A DNA stretch of 64,000 nucleotides from Anarhynchus alexandrinus (taxonomy: Eukaryota > Chordata > Aves > Charadriiformes > Charadriidae). Position 1 is the stretch's first letter, and each line of letters starts with the position of its first letter. A program made the translations under genes and the position numbers. Below, piece by piece: positions 12,235 to 24,629 of this stretch. Location: contig VUYV01000046.1 of assembly GCA_008711295.1 (NCBI GenBank), positions 2,441,225 through 2,505,224 of the forward strand, in the 5' to 3' direction. A model generated the notes under the pieces. It searched no databases. It saw only the letters and a program-made list of their open reading frames with translations, and was not told the origin of the DNA.

Positions 12235-12946
12235 TTAGAATCATGGAATCATTATGGCTGGAAAAGAACTTTAAAGTCATCAAGTCCAACCGTTATCTAA
12301 CTCTACAAGGCCCACTTCTAAACCATGTCCCTGAGCACCATACCTAGATGGCTTTTAAATACATCCAAGGATGGCTATTCAACCACTTCCCTGGGCAGCC
12401 TGTTCCAGTCTTTGACAACCCTTTCAGTGTAGCAGTTTTTCCTAATGTCTAACCTAAACCTCCCCTGGCACAACATAAAGATCATTTTCTCCTGTCCTAT
12501 CACTTGTTACTTGGGAGAAGAGACCAAAGCCCACCTGGCTACAACTTCCTTTCAGGTAGTTGTAGAGAGCAATAATGTCTCCCCTCAGCTTCCTTTCTTC
12601 AGACTAAACAACCGCAGTTCCCTCAGCCACTCCTCATAAACTTATTCTCAAGACCCCTCACCAGCTTGGTTACCCTTCTCTGGACCCTCTCCAGCACCTC
12701 AATGTCCTTCTTATACTGAGGCACCCAAAACTGAGCACAGTACTGAAGGTGCGGCCTCACCAGTGCCAGGTACAGTGGGACAATCACTTCTCTAGCTCTG
12801 CTGGCCACACTATTCCTGATACAAGCCAGGATGCCATTGGCCTTCTTGGCCACCTGGGCACACTGCTGGCTCATGTTCAGCCGGCTGTCAATCAACACCC
12901 TCAGGTCCTTTTCTGTCAGGCAGCTTTCCAGACACTCCTCCCCAAG
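12235..12946 (-). mobile_element. Old CR1 copy with ORF2 C-terminal remnant
   Basis: Minus-strand CR1 of about 0.7 kb. The 3' tail is at 12235-12250 (variants of the AATCATGGAATCA unit), followed by the 3' UTR and the ORF2 C-terminus. A 91-codon frame at 12623-12898 keeps the CR1 signatures [32 protein letters not shown] and [12 protein letters not shown]. The frame then breaks in the region corresponding to the C-terminal third. It is more diverged than the other ORF2-bearing copies, so it is likely an older insertion. Confidence 0.92.
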
Positions 12947-15900
12947 AAATTACTGGGATTAAACTGGGGAAATGGGAACAATTTTCAGAGAATTTGGGAA
13001 TGTGATCCCCTGTGTTAGATGTTGTGGGAGAGTGGTTGGACCAACTTTAAAAAACAGCAAACTGTTCAAGGACTGGGTTTTGTCACTGCATTACCTGAAA
13101 GTCTCTTGCCTGAATCAATGCCGCAAAATGAAGTTGAAGTCACAGTTAAAAGATGTAAGAGCAATTTAAGTATGAAAAGTCTTGGGCAAGAAAACACAGA
13201 GCCACTGTGTTGCCGCTTTTATATCCTGCTGGAGTGTTTGTTGTCCTCCTTCAGTGTTTTTCCATGTAGTAGATCCATAAAGTTAAATAACACAAAACCA
13301 CGGATTAAGCTCAATCTTTCAAGCATGATCTCCTGAAGTAGTTATCATCAGTGTATTCCTGAGTTTGGTTGTGGCATATGCCACTGAGCACTCTCCCAGA
13401 CAATACTTGGGCATGGTTTAAAGGTTAGGGCAGTTCCCATCAGGCAGTATGGAGAAGTCAAGATCATGTTAATCTCCCTCCATCCTATGTAGTTTTGCAA
13501 ACTAGCTCTGAAGGCTTTAATCATCGGTTTGGTATGTAGTGACATTCTACCCTGGAGCATGCAACATCAACTTTTTTGTTATAAAAACACCACTATGCTG
13601 AGATTCAACACAGTTTCGTCTCGGGGGGAGTCTGAAAGGCACAGACACAAATAACAATAAGAGTGTCTCAACACTAAAAGATGCCTCATGGAAATGAGGG
13701 GTAGACCAGACTTTTACATGGTACTGACACTGTTAGTTCATGAAAATTGGATGCTAGGTCTTGTTCTATTTCAAAGTATATATGTAGTCATACAGATGGG
13801 CTCCTGGCAGACAGTAAGAAAGTCAGACCATATCTTTCCTGGTATCTGAGCAATGAACAAGCAAAATCTAGTCCCCTGGACCCAGTTTGCTCAGTTTTGT
13901 ACCTAGTTATTTTGAACAATGTTAGCCAAGACTTCCTGATCTTTCAGTTTCTTGAAACTGATGATGCACATTCCCGAGTACTATGTAGCTACATACCTTT
14001 TCTTGAAACTCAAAGCAAGAAAAGCTGGATAGTTTAGTAATCAGATTATCCTGATAAATCTGCAAATCTACTGAATAAATCACCATACTTGTCTCTTTTC
14101 TCTCCCTCCCATATTATTGTTTTTACGATCTCACCTGTTTCGACTGTAAGAAACCTTTGGGAATGGGACTGTTTATACTGCATAACTCTACTGCATCTAC
14201 TTCTGAGTCCTAGTTAGTGCCTGGGTGTTGTCATATTGAAAATAAAAATAAAGAGAGCTGGTTGACAGCCTCCTGATGGAAATCTTCATGACAAAACACT
14301 GATTTAAGGGTAGCAGCTTTAGCTGGAAGACGTTGATTTAAATTAAAAAATATTTTTAAATATAGGTCTTAAAAGTTTTGAAATATTTCAGATTGAAACA
14401 ATAGGAAGTTACAAAAATGAACAAAAAATAAACAAAAAACCCAAACACGTTTCTGTTTACCCAAACAAAAGGACTCCTTTGTTCACAAAGAATTTAGTTC
14501 TGAGAGATATTTTTTCTTCATTTCTTCTTGGGGGAAAAAAAAAGCGCCTTTTGTGCAAAACAAGATTCAATAATAAATGATGCAGTTTTTGTTTTGTTTT
14601 GTTTTGGTTTTTAAATTGGCAGACAGTTTGTCAGTGCCTAATAAATCGGCAATACTTATGGAGACTCCTTTCAGAGATATTAGCTATTTGAATCAAGCAG
14701 CAGCATCTTTGGCTCTGGAAAGGTTGCTTTCTGTGTAGCTGTCATCCTTAAAGAATAGTACTCTAACGCTCAGCCTATAATCACCTAACACAACCTATAC
14801 CATATGCAAATATGTAATTCGCATGAGATTGGCTCCTGAGGGAATTCCTATCAGAAGCATGAACTCTATTGAGGGCGACAGTCTATTTAGTGCCATTAAG
14901 GTAAATGAGGTGGTAATGGGAAGTGCAGATTATACTAACTTCAATAATTTATTTCATACTTCCCATCAGGGTAGCTTTTACAAACAGCTAGTGTTCTTAA
15001 TTGAAATGTAAATGAATGATAAATTATGAAAAATGTATTATGAAAAGGAAAACAGGGTAAAATAAAGGGAGTAAAAGCAAGATTCTTAAAGCATAGGAAA
15101 ACCATGAGTTTACAGGTTAATTAAATAGCACAAATATATAGGAAAACAAGAAAGTACACAGAGGAATGCCTGTGTGAACGCAATGAAGAGCACATGTCCA
15201 CAGTATTAATGTGGTCTGGCCAGTTGGTACCGAGTGTACATGAGCAGTAGTGTATCCCTCAGTCTGTCTGTCTCTGATGACTTAGCATGTGGGGTTTACA
15301 CGTGTACGTCCCCTGACAGGAGGTTTGTAGTTCATTACATTACTCTACATCAATGGAACCTGAACTATATCCTGACCCCTCTGAAAGACCCTGGCAAAGA
15401 TTTTCAAAGGTAGTCAATGATTTTGGCTGCTTCGGACCTGCTTTTTCATCATATTCACATTCAGGGTGTTCTAACAGGCAGGATTCGGGTAGGTGTGCTG
15501 AGTGAAGCAACAAAATGAGCCTTCTAGTATAATTCGCAATTATGAAAGGTCTTGCATGTGTGCCGCTGAAGGTGGTCTTGAATAACCCCATTTGTAGCCT
15601 CACAGACATGCTTTCTTTCCACAGAAACTGGAAAATAGGAAAATTTACCAGGCTGAGAAAATTTAATGGAAGTATGAATCATGTTGACTTGTACTTCTGC
15701 AGATTAGTTACAGTACGTTACCATTTTTTAACTATTTATAAGTTGCACCAACAGAGCTTGGAGAATACAATTAAAGTGTTGAAAGGTTACTGATCCAGGC
15801 AAATACTGCATGCTAGAATAAAACACATACATCTCTGCAATTTCCTGAAAAGCCTGAACAGGTTTTTCTAAAAGTATCTCATATATTTGAAGTAGCAAGT

Positions 15901-17435
15901 GTCTAATTAAAGATTAAGGAAGCGCCAGGAATTTCAGAAAATATTTGTTTCATTAAGTCTTTTGAAGAAACGAGCATATTGTGCTTTCTATTCCTTTGAT
16001 AAGAGATAAATTTACTGACATCAGTTTTAAAAATCAAAAAGTTTAGAAGTCGGTAAGTCTTAAAATAAATTAGAAATGCATTTGTTAAAAAGTTCCTGAC
16101 CCAAAGTAAGCCCTGAGTGATTAAATAAATGCATTTTTCCTTATCTTTGGAAACGCTCTAAGGATTTACTTACTTAGGAGATGTCACACCATCTTCACTA
16201 CAAAAATATCTGGACCATATTTGGCAAATCTATAGATGTATTCTTCACGGCAGAGAAGTGTGTCCTCTAACAAAAGCATGATGTAAAGAGCTATGTGGGG
16301 AAGTCAGATTTCTTTCTCTCACAGATGGCACAAAGCAGCAAAGAAAAAATGACCCATTACTAACTGAAGTCTTTATGTCTCCTTTAGAGACAAGCAGCCT
16401 ACTGACCTACTGGCAGAGGAAATCACCAAAATGATTCTCAAGAGAATATTCTTTGCTGAAAATATTCAGGAGAATATTTTGTTAGAGGCATAGAAAATAA
16501 AAATATAGTGTGAAAACTGCAGCATTAGCTACAAAAGAAATGCCTTTGCCAAACAGTTCAGATTCATTAACAATCAAAAGACAAGGCAAAAATAATGTGG
16601 GGATTGAAACTGCTGGATGACCTGCTCAGAACCATGAATAAATTACAAACATTTCTACATAAACTGTTTGTTGGGCCAGTTAGCCTCTAAATTTGTCAGT
16701 CTAAGGTCTTTCTGTCACAAGTCCAAAATGGAGGGAGGACAGACAGGTGCATTCAAAGAGCAATAGTTTTCCTATCCCATGGACTGCAAGAAGTCATGAA
16801 CGCAACTGTCGTCATCTCCATTTTATGTCCAAATGTAGGGTCTAACAAACACCTCCCCTCTACTTTAAGGAAGACACATAATCTCTCAGGGAGTTTGTAA
16901 GATGCCTTGGGAATCACTGTCACCAGGCTGCTCCTGACACCCAGAATCATGGACCTTGTAAACATCAGCCTTGAACTGCCTTGGCAGCTGCGATGGATGT
17001 CATTGTGCCTCCAGGGCAGGAGCAAATGGATGAAAATCTGGCAACCTGAAGGCAAAAGCGGAATGTCAGATAAAAGCTTTTAGGGATGATAGGTGACATA
17101 CTAAACCTACCAGCCAGGGAGGGGTCCCTCTCCTTCTGGATTACTGAGCAATATTAAGATGCAATCGGCCGCCTTCTCTTTTGACGCAGTAGATACAAAT
17201 GGTATTCTCACATCTTTCACTGGACTGAAAGATTCAGCCTTTCGTCTTGGTCCTGCAAATTGGGATGATGAACAGAAGTTTAAGGAAGGAGTGACATAGA
17301 TGTTAATTGACTGAAAAGCATATGATGACAAATGTGCTACAGGAAGGCAGATGGGCCCTGGGAAACCCTAAGGCCCGGCCCACTCTCTTGATTGTTACAC
17401 CAGAAGACTGGGCTACAACATTCTTAAACCATTTC
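12947..17435. other. Single-copy AT-rich non-coding DNA
   Basis: About 4.5 kb without a recognised transposon. Contains a short (GTTTT)n run near 14587-14608 and an A/T-rich block at 14340-14460. The segment 14620-14990 is repeat-free and has evenly distributed short motifs, as conserved non-coding DNA often does. That impression cannot be tested here. Open frames at 16753-17506 (minus) have no recognisable domain. Confidence 0.45.
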
Positions 17436-17725
17436 AGTGGTTCCCAGTGACAGGACGAGGGGCAATGGGCACAAGTTGGAACATAGGACGTTCCGTTCAA
17501 ATACATGGGAAAACTTCTTTACGGTTCGGGTGACAGAGCAGTGGCACAGGCTGCCCAGGGAGGTTGTGGAGTCCCCTCCTCTGGAGATTTTCAAGACCTG
17601 CCTGGATGCAGTCCTGAGTAATGTGCTCTAGGCAATCCTGCTTTGGCAGGGGAGTTGGACTAGATGATCTCTAGAGGTCCCTTCCAACTCTGAAAATTCC
17701 GTGATTCTGTGATTCCATGATTCTG
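17436..17725 (+). mobile_element. CR1 3' end
   Basis: Plus-strand CR1 tail of about 290 bases. The frame 17437-17631 ([30 protein letters not shown]) is the ORF2 C-terminus, closed by TAG at the family's usual place. It is followed by the 3' UTR (AGTTGGACTAGATGATCTC) and the tail of TGATTCTG/TGATTCCA units. The LDAV ending resembles the subfamily at 29635 and 38278 rather than the one at 1385. Confidence 0.93.
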
Positions 17726-20284
17726 GGCTTGAATATTTGGAACAAGGAGAAAACCCAAATTTTTCTTTCCAAGAGTAATTCTAAACTTCTGTTATTGTTA
17801 TTTGAGCTCTCCAAATTAACATCCTTCTCATGTAAGCATGGCTGCACATATAGCAGTAGCTGACATTACTTGCCTTACAGATAAGTCTTTCATGAGGTAT
17901 GTCATAAGCAATATCAAACACAAACTCTCTTGACTTAGAGATTTCATCTTGGAAAAGGGTTTTTAAAGAACCTTAATTAAATACTCAAATGCTGCTTCTA
18001 GGTTGCAATTACACAATTTAATAATTGAGTTGATTGGAGGATAAGACAGACAACATTGTAAAACCAAACAATAACTCAAAAAAGATTTCATAAATTTGCT
18101 CACTCTGAAAAAAAAATTACGAAAAGGAACAGTTGTGATAACAGCGATGACGGCTGATAATATCACTTTTATTTTGCTGTGGATTTTTATCATATGTAGC
18201 AAAATGAGCTACTTTCAGACGAGATCAAATGCTTAATATATGTGGAAAAAAGAGGACCTTAGAGTAGGCTGGTCTTCAGTTCACCTGACGTGCAAAGTGT
18301 CTACATGTCTACCCATAGCCTCAAGTGCACGGTGAAGGCCTCTGCAGGCCCATGGATTAAGCAGGAACAGCTACAAGTCACATTTAAGTTTCACAAAATT
18401 ATAATTAAATCCGGTGGTCTGCACAGACTCTTAAGTTCTGTGTGATGGTCAAAAGAGAACATCAATAAATGAATAACAACCTCTTCCTACTCTGTTGTTA
18501 AAAGTACTTTTCTATAATCTGTTTCCTCCTATTTAAAACACATCATCTAACGTTATACAAAATGATATATGAGAAGCGATGTGTTCTGCCTTCAGAAGCA
18601 TCTTCCAGTTTTAGTTTTCCCCGTCGCCATTTCTAAATCTTGCGTTGAATATGAAATCAACAACTGATTAAGATCAAACAAGGAGAAAGTGTTCTCTCCA
18701 CTTTCTAGTCACTCTGGACTATCTTTATCCTTCTAACCAGAACTTTCATCTTTTTTGTTCCACTGGGTCTTTCTGTACCTTTCACTTTCAGCTTTCCATT
18801 TCTTTTGAAGGACTCTTCACTTTCCTTTGAACTTTGTCTTTTCTTCTAGATTAATAATGGTCATCTTCATCTTCCACCATGTATTTCACTTATCATTTCT
18901 CGGTGAAAAGAGAAAAACAATACAAGGTCACTTTTGTCAAAGAATCATAGTGGGTATGCATAGGAGCTTAACTTTCAGTGAAATAAATCATTTGGATGTA
19001 TCACTGCTCCCAAGAAAAATAGAGCAATAATTCTGATTTCTCCAAATGGTTTATAATTTTCATTACCTCTGCATTAAGTTCTCGGATTTAGACCTCTGTA
19101 AATGCAGTTGAAAGGGAAGGAACAACATCTGAAACCAGGTAATTTTTCGAAGATGACCAGCTGGTCATTTGCTTAATTGCAATATTCAGTAATTGACTTG
19201 ATTGGAGGATAGGAATGAAAATGTCAGTACCTCAGGAAATGATCTGATCTAATTTTGACATTAGATTTCTCACTTGGGTATTCACGTCTACCTGCAAGCA
19301 TGTAATTCTGCTCACTTTGCTGAATGGAATGAAGGTGTTAGAAAAGATGTGAGGAGAGAGATGGGCTGTTTCTCTGTGAATGGATTATCCTATTTGTTAC
19401 AAAGTTTTCCATTAGTCTTCAGTTGTTTCCTTTATTTCTTCTTAGATCTCCCTTTAAGGAGGATATATTTTTAAATATTTGATGTTGATTGCACAGGAAA
19501 TTTCAGAAAGGTCTTAGTAGGCAATTATAAATGGCTTAAGCAAATAATCATGGTATACCTTCAGGTTTGTACAGAGCTATCTACTTTTCAAGACTTTTAT
19601 GAAGTTTACAGTTAAATATAAGCCTGACATAAATAGCAGTGAATTAAGTGCCCTGAGTGTGGCTTTTAAAGTTTGATTAATTAATGACTATAAAGCATTT
19701 TACACTACTCAGACTAAAGATCTGTAAGTGCACAGAACAAAATACAGTAATTATTAATCCTGTATCTCATTGTGTGTGGGAGTATTGGCAGACCCACTTA
19801 GCACAGGTACTATAAATTACAGAGCCCTAAACTTCCAAAGCTGCCTCCCCCCATTGTATCTCCATTAGCTTTGCTGCTCTTTTCCTGGAATGAATTTGCT
19901 TTTTTTGCAAGTTTGATGAAGAATAAAAAGGAGGGGCTATGCAATGTTTTTTATACAGCTGTGTGCTTCGATACCCAGAAGATATTTCAGCCCCTGTGAT
20001 GGCAGTGTGCCATTCTGATGAAATAATGCTGCAGTCACTTAATAACACAGAAGGAACAGATACAACCTAAACATGCAAATATGGTAATTACCAACCTCAA
20101 ACACAATTATCTCATGTGCTAGTACTCATAATGGGAACAATATTTCTGTGTTGCTTTTTCCCAGAGTCATTTGCAAAACACTCGCTCTGTCTGTTTCCTT
20201 CCTTGTGGAAATTTGTCTCTCCCACGAAATTTCATTTTCTGTAATGACACAAAAAACACTGGTTCAGTGACCTTGGCAGCTCCT
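17726..20284. other. Single-copy AT-rich non-coding DNA
   Basis: About 2.6 kb without recognised repeats. The part 19490-19760 is strongly AT-rich with several TAAT/ATTA cores. No coding region is supported. Confidence 0.45.
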
Positions 20285-20470
20285 TCGCAGGGTATATAAC
20301 TTATGCTGCCTTTCCACCTTTATATGAACTGTGTGTCTCAGCTCCCACGAGCGGATCAGGGAAACGTGCTTTAGCCCAACACATGCACGGTTGAGGATGC
20401 AATTACTGTAACTGGCTTTCCTAGCTGTCCGCTGCAAGAGCAAGAGGTCGGACCCGCTGCGGGTCTAAAA
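20285..20470 (+). promoter_or_regulatory. TATA-like box with local CpG cluster (candidate promoter)
   Basis: TATATAA at 20293-20299 lies in a GC-richer context and is followed within 170 bases by about eight CpG dinucleotides (20346-20461), in a region otherwise almost free of CpG. The patch includes the palindrome GACCCGCTGCGGGTC (20451-20465). Together this could be a small promoter or a decayed GC-rich insertion. No open frame or transposon signature follows, so the call is weak. Confidence 0.25.
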
Positions 20471-21204
20471 CCTGCTCCAGATTCATAATGACACAAGGAT
20501 GATTTATGCTAGGACAGAACTGGTGCCAGCTTGTGTGTCTATATCAGATTTGCTTGTATAATAACACTCCTCTGAGATTTTATTCTTTAAAATAGTTACA
20601 GCTGTTTGGCACATCTTTTTCGTGAGCTATGATAATGCACTGGTTACTGCCCAGAGTTACAGAGGTAAGGGACTATAGTTATGTGAATACAGTCATCTGT
20701 TGAGAAAATATAATGGATTTGTTTTAGAGATTTGGGGAAGTAACTTGTATCTTTCCTTCACTTTAGATAGAAACAAAAGCTAACTTTCTTCTAGTTTTAT
20801 AGAACCTCTTATTAAATGAGATTTGGTGGTTGTTTTATTCAGATTATCCCTTATACTAAAGTAAAAAACATGAAACACCATCAGAGACATTGCTTTAGAA
20901 AAAAATTGGGGGTTCTTCAGAAGCAGGAGAGAATCATAAATCTGAGTGAAAGGGTTTCTGTGAGATTTTTGGCCTCCTTTCTGTAGCGTGTGTGTTGGTG
21001 TGAATATTTCAGTCAAGAGCATTCCTTCATTTCCCATACCTGGGCCGCCACAGCTCCAGCACTGCTTTCACTTGTGGCCTTATGTTAAGATAGAGCTGCT
21101 AGAGTGAACCTAAGAAAGAGGCTTTCAAACTACTCTTTCCCAAGTACGTCTAAAAGGATCAAACTTAGATCTATAATTATTCTCTTGCTTCTATCTTATA
21201 CTGC
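20471..21204. other. Single-copy non-coding DNA
   Basis: No recognised repeat or gene. It borders the solo LTR that begins at 21210. Confidence 0.45.
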
Positions 21205-21209
21205 AACAC

Positions 21210-21785
21210 TGTTGTGGTTTAACCCCAGCCGGCAAATAAACACCACGCGGCTGCTCATTCACTGCTCCCCACCTCCCTGCTGGAGGGATGGGGAGGAGAA
21301 AGGGGAAAAAAAGGGTAAAACTCATGGGTTGTGATAAAGACAGTTTAATAGGACAGCAAAGTAAGAGATAATAATAACAATAAAAATGATAATAATTATT
21401 ATTGTTATTATTATTGTATAAAAAATAAGTGACGCACAGTGCAATTGCTCACCACCCTCTGACCAATGCCCAGCCCATCGCCTAGCAGTGATAATTTCCC
21501 CCCACCCCGCTGCCAACTGCCCCCAGTTTATATACTGAGCATGACGTTATATGGTATGGAATATCCCTTTGGCCAGTTTGGGCTGGCTGTCCGGGCTGTG
21601 CTCCCTCCCAGCTTCTTGTGCACCTCTTCACTGGCAGCACATGGGAAGCTGAAAGTCCTACTGCACTACTTATCAACAACTAAAACCATTGTTTTATCAA
21701 CATTATTCTCATCCTAAATCCAAAATACAGCACTATATCAGCAACTAGGAAGAAAATGAACTCTATCCCAGCTGAAACCAGGACA
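21210..21785 (-). mobile_element. Solo LTR of an avian ERVL-like endogenous retrovirus
   Basis: A 576-bp LTR in minus orientation. On the minus strand it starts TGTCCTGGTTTCAGCTGGGA and ends in TTAAACCACAACA, so it has TG...CA termini. The flanks are AACAC (21205-21209) and AACAT (21786-21790), a 5-base target duplication with one change, fitting ERVL-type integration. A TATA box lies at 21526-21534 (TATATAAAC on the minus strand). A TAA/ATT-rich simple stretch at 21368-21424 lies inside. No second LTR or internal retroviral sequence is nearby, so this is a recombined solo LTR. It is related to the LTR at 59153-59722. The family name was not checked against a library. Confidence 0.88.
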
Positions 21786-21790
21786 AACAT

Positions 21791-22749
21791 AGACACGAAA
21801 ATTACTTAGAATGTCCGGCTTGTTTCATGTTTTGTGCCAGGTGTCAAGATAGAATTGGCTTGGACACTGGACAAGTCATCTGTTACATGGTGCACTGAAG
21901 TAATGGGGACAGCATAAGAGTTACTCTGTCCCTTGAGAGGTGCAGATCAGCTACTAGAACCATGTACATTGTTAAAGAGTCATTTGTCATCTCCTGCTTG
22001 TCAGCTCTTTGCTGCTGTTGTTGCAGGTGGGGTTATATGGGAAATCAGCAGCTATTTCTGTGAAAAGTGTCTCTAGCAAACTGTTGATATTCTACTTTCA
22101 GGTTGTAGTGGGAGAGTCAAATTGTTATTCATTAAAGCTTCGTCAACCTCTCTACTCAGGTCCCACTTGTCAGTGACCACATGGCAAGATCAAGTCCTAC
22201 CCCCTATTCCAGCAGCTCTCAGAATAATTATCTTGCTGATTTTACACTTTCATCAAACATTAGTATATTTTGTAATTTCATTCTGGAAATAACATACACA
22301 TGGTGTTATGGATCAGTGAAAATTTCAAAAGATCATTATATACTTTTAGACACGACCAGAATCTAAACTCCATTTGTATTCCATAATCCATTTGTTTGTG
22401 GCTCCAAAGATCATTATTTACCAGTGCATTGTAAATAATAAAAATGGAAACAATTACAGGCCATTAATAATTATATAGACAACAAATTTAACAAATAATT
22501 TAACTCCCAGCAAAGAATATCCCCTTCGTAAAGACCTACTGAAACTTGGATTTCAGCCTTCAAACCGTTTCTTGCAGCTATACTGTAAGAAACCCCACAG
22601 TTTGCGTAGTATTAGCCCCATTAAACTCTAGATGTATGTGGCTCCATGCAGTAAATTGGTTGAGTGTAAGACCTACCCACATGAAAAGAGAGAGCTCTTC
22701 CATCATGACAGCAGAATTAGACCCCATGTTTTGAATTAGAACTTCTTAA
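21791..22749. other. Single-copy non-coding DNA
   Basis: About 1 kb between the solo LTR and the next CR1, with no recognised feature. Confidence 0.45.
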
Positions 22750-23757
22750 TCATAGAATCATAGAATGGTTTAGGTTGGAAAGGACCTTGAAGATCATCGA
22801 GTTTCAAGCCCCCTGCCATAGGCAGCGACACCTCCCACTAGACCAGGTTGCCCACGGCCACATCCAGCCTGGCCTTGAACACCTCCAGGGATGGGGCCTC
22901 AACAACCTCTCTGGGCAACCTGTTCCAGTGCCTTACCACCCTCAAAGTGAAAAACTTCTTCCTAATGTTCAATCTAAACCTGCCCTCTTCCAGTTTGAAG
23001 CCATTCCCCCTTGTCCTGTCACTACATGCCCTAGTAAAAAGTCCTTCCCCAGCTCTCCTGTAGGCCCCCTTTAGGTACTGAAAGGCCGCAATAAGATCTC
23101 CCCGGAGCCTTCTCTTCTCCAGGCTGAACAGCCCCAACTCCTTCAGCCTCTCCTCATAGGAGAGGTGCTCCAGCCCTCGGATCATCCTCGTGGCCCTCCT
23201 CTGGACACGCTCCAGCAGGTCCATGTCCTTCTTCTGTTGGGGACTCCAGAGCTGGATGCAGTACTCCAGGTGGGGTCTCACGAGAGTGGAGTAGAGGGGC
23301 AGAATCACCTCCTTTGACCTGCTGGCCACACTTCTTTTGATGCAGCCCAGGATGCAGTTGGCCTTCTGGGCTGCAATCGCACATTGCTGGCTCATGTTGA
23401 GCTTCTCGTCGATCAGCACACCCAGGTCCTTCTCCTCAGTGCTGCTCTCCAGCCATTCCCCGCCCAGCCTGTATTTGTGCTTGGGATTGCCCCGACCCAG
23501 CTGTAAGACCTTGCACTTGGCCTTGTTGAACTGCATGAAGTTGGCTTGGGCCCACCTCTCCAGCCTGTCCAGGTCCCTCTGGATGGCATCCCTCCCCTCC
23601 AGTGTGCCTACCTCGCCAAAGAGCTTGGTATCATCAGCAAACTTGCTGAGGGTGCACTCGACCCCACTGTCCGTGTCGCCGACAAAGACGTTGAACAGTA
23701 CAGGTCCCAGTACCAACCTCTGAGGGTCGCCACTCGTCACTGGTCTCCACAGTGGTA
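22750..23757 (-). mobile_element. CR1 retrotransposon, 1.0 kb, young copy
   Basis: Minus-strand CR1. The 3' tail is at 22750-22770 (repeats of AATCATAG), the 3' UTR follows to about 22837, then ORF2 up to a 5' truncation near 23757. The 5' break lies just upstream of the reverse-transcriptase region with LGPVLFN. The uninterrupted frame and close similarity to the copies at 1385 and 48035 point to recent insertion. It lacks the endonuclease and the N-terminal half of the reverse transcriptase, so it cannot move by itself. Confidence 0.95.
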
Positions 23758-23809
23758 TTTCATGGTATTTCACTGCAGACAGAGCCATGGCAAGGTTGGT
23801 TGAAAGCAA
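22838..23809 (-). pseudogene. CR1 ORF2 fragment: reverse-transcriptase C-terminal half
   Basis: A 323-codon open frame, the longest in the window. From about residue 20 it is CR1 ORF2: LGPVLFN at 34-40, the catalytic FADD box at 57-60 (minus-strand codons 23641-23630), then the thumb and C-terminal region. It ends at TAG (22838-22840), the family's normal stop. The first 17-20 residues come from flanking DNA, so the ATG at 23809 is not a native start. The turn before LGPVLFN reads GDPQRL instead of GVPQGS, seen in the copy at 38278. A fragment of a dead element, kept open because it is young. Confidence 0.9.
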
Positions 23810-24468
23810 TGCTTTCCCCTACATCGATCTGAGGGCCAGGACAAACAACCAAGATGTGAACGGAGGAATGCAAGCACATGCTGTCAGTAAGCGCAACACA
23901 CTGCTTTGAAACCAAAGAGATGTCAAAGACAGAGGGTTTGGACTCCCTGAGCACCACTACTCAGTGCACAGACAAGGTCATTGCCTGGACAGGGAAGCTT
24001 GCAGATTTGAGCCCGGGTAGGATTTTATTCAACACTAGTAATAATGAGAGTGAACAATGCATAACCACACATACTGTGGAGTACTGTAATTTTTAGCCCA
24101 GTTTTCATTACAAATTTTGACCTAAGCCCATCAGATAAGACTATTGATGGAAGAACCCTGTGCCCCATTGAAATTAGTGATACTGAACTGTAAGTGAATA
24201 TGGTACAAGTCTGCAGCCACTAACCTGCAGCTCATTCTTCAAAGGTGACTCTCAGCATTGTCACAGGATCTTGAGACATCATCAGAAGCATTAAAATTAG
24301 TATTTTTTTATTTCCTGTGCAAATCTTTGAAAACTGATATGTTTGCATGAGGCCTTACTGAAAGTAGAAGGAAAACACTTTAAGTTTGGAAGAGATTCAC
24401 TTTGAACTTAGGGATTTTTTTTTCCTACGCAGAGGTAACTCAAGACTAGAAAATTAGAAGATACATTA
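23758..24468. other. Single-copy non-coding DNA
   Basis: About 0.7 kb between two CR1 sequences. No feature recognised. Confidence 0.45.
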
Positions 24469-24491
24469 CCTGAAATTCATTTAACACCTAA

Positions 24492-24628
24492 ATGGGCGAG
24501 GGAGGTGATTCTGCCCCTCTACTCCACTCTCGTGAGACCCCACCTGGAGTACTGCATCCAGCTCTGGAGTCCCCAACATAAGAAGGACATGGACCTGTTG
24601 GAGCGTGTCCAGAGGAGGGCCACGAGGA
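24492..24628 (+). mobile_element. Internal CR1 fragment ending at an N
   Basis: 137 bases nearly identical to 1483-1620 of the young CR1 (ORF2 part REVILPLY...HLEYC...). The fragment lacks the CR1 3' end and stops at the ambiguous base 24629. CR1 insertions are 5'-truncated but keep their 3' end, so an internal-only piece is not a normal insertion product. The 14-base sequence CCTGAAATTCATTT occurs on both sides (24469-24482 and 24630-24643). Likely an assembly artefact or a collapsed CR1. Confidence 0.85.
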
Positions 24629-24629
24629 N
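24629..24629. other. Single ambiguous base at a CR1 break
   Basis: One N where the CR1 fragment stops and sequence matching the left flank resumes. It probably marks a contig join. Confidence 0.9.

Noticed and set aside
16444..16484. GAATATTC and neighbouring GAA/TTC words resembling a heat-shock element
   Set aside because: Spacing of the repeats is irregular and the words are common in AT-rich DNA.
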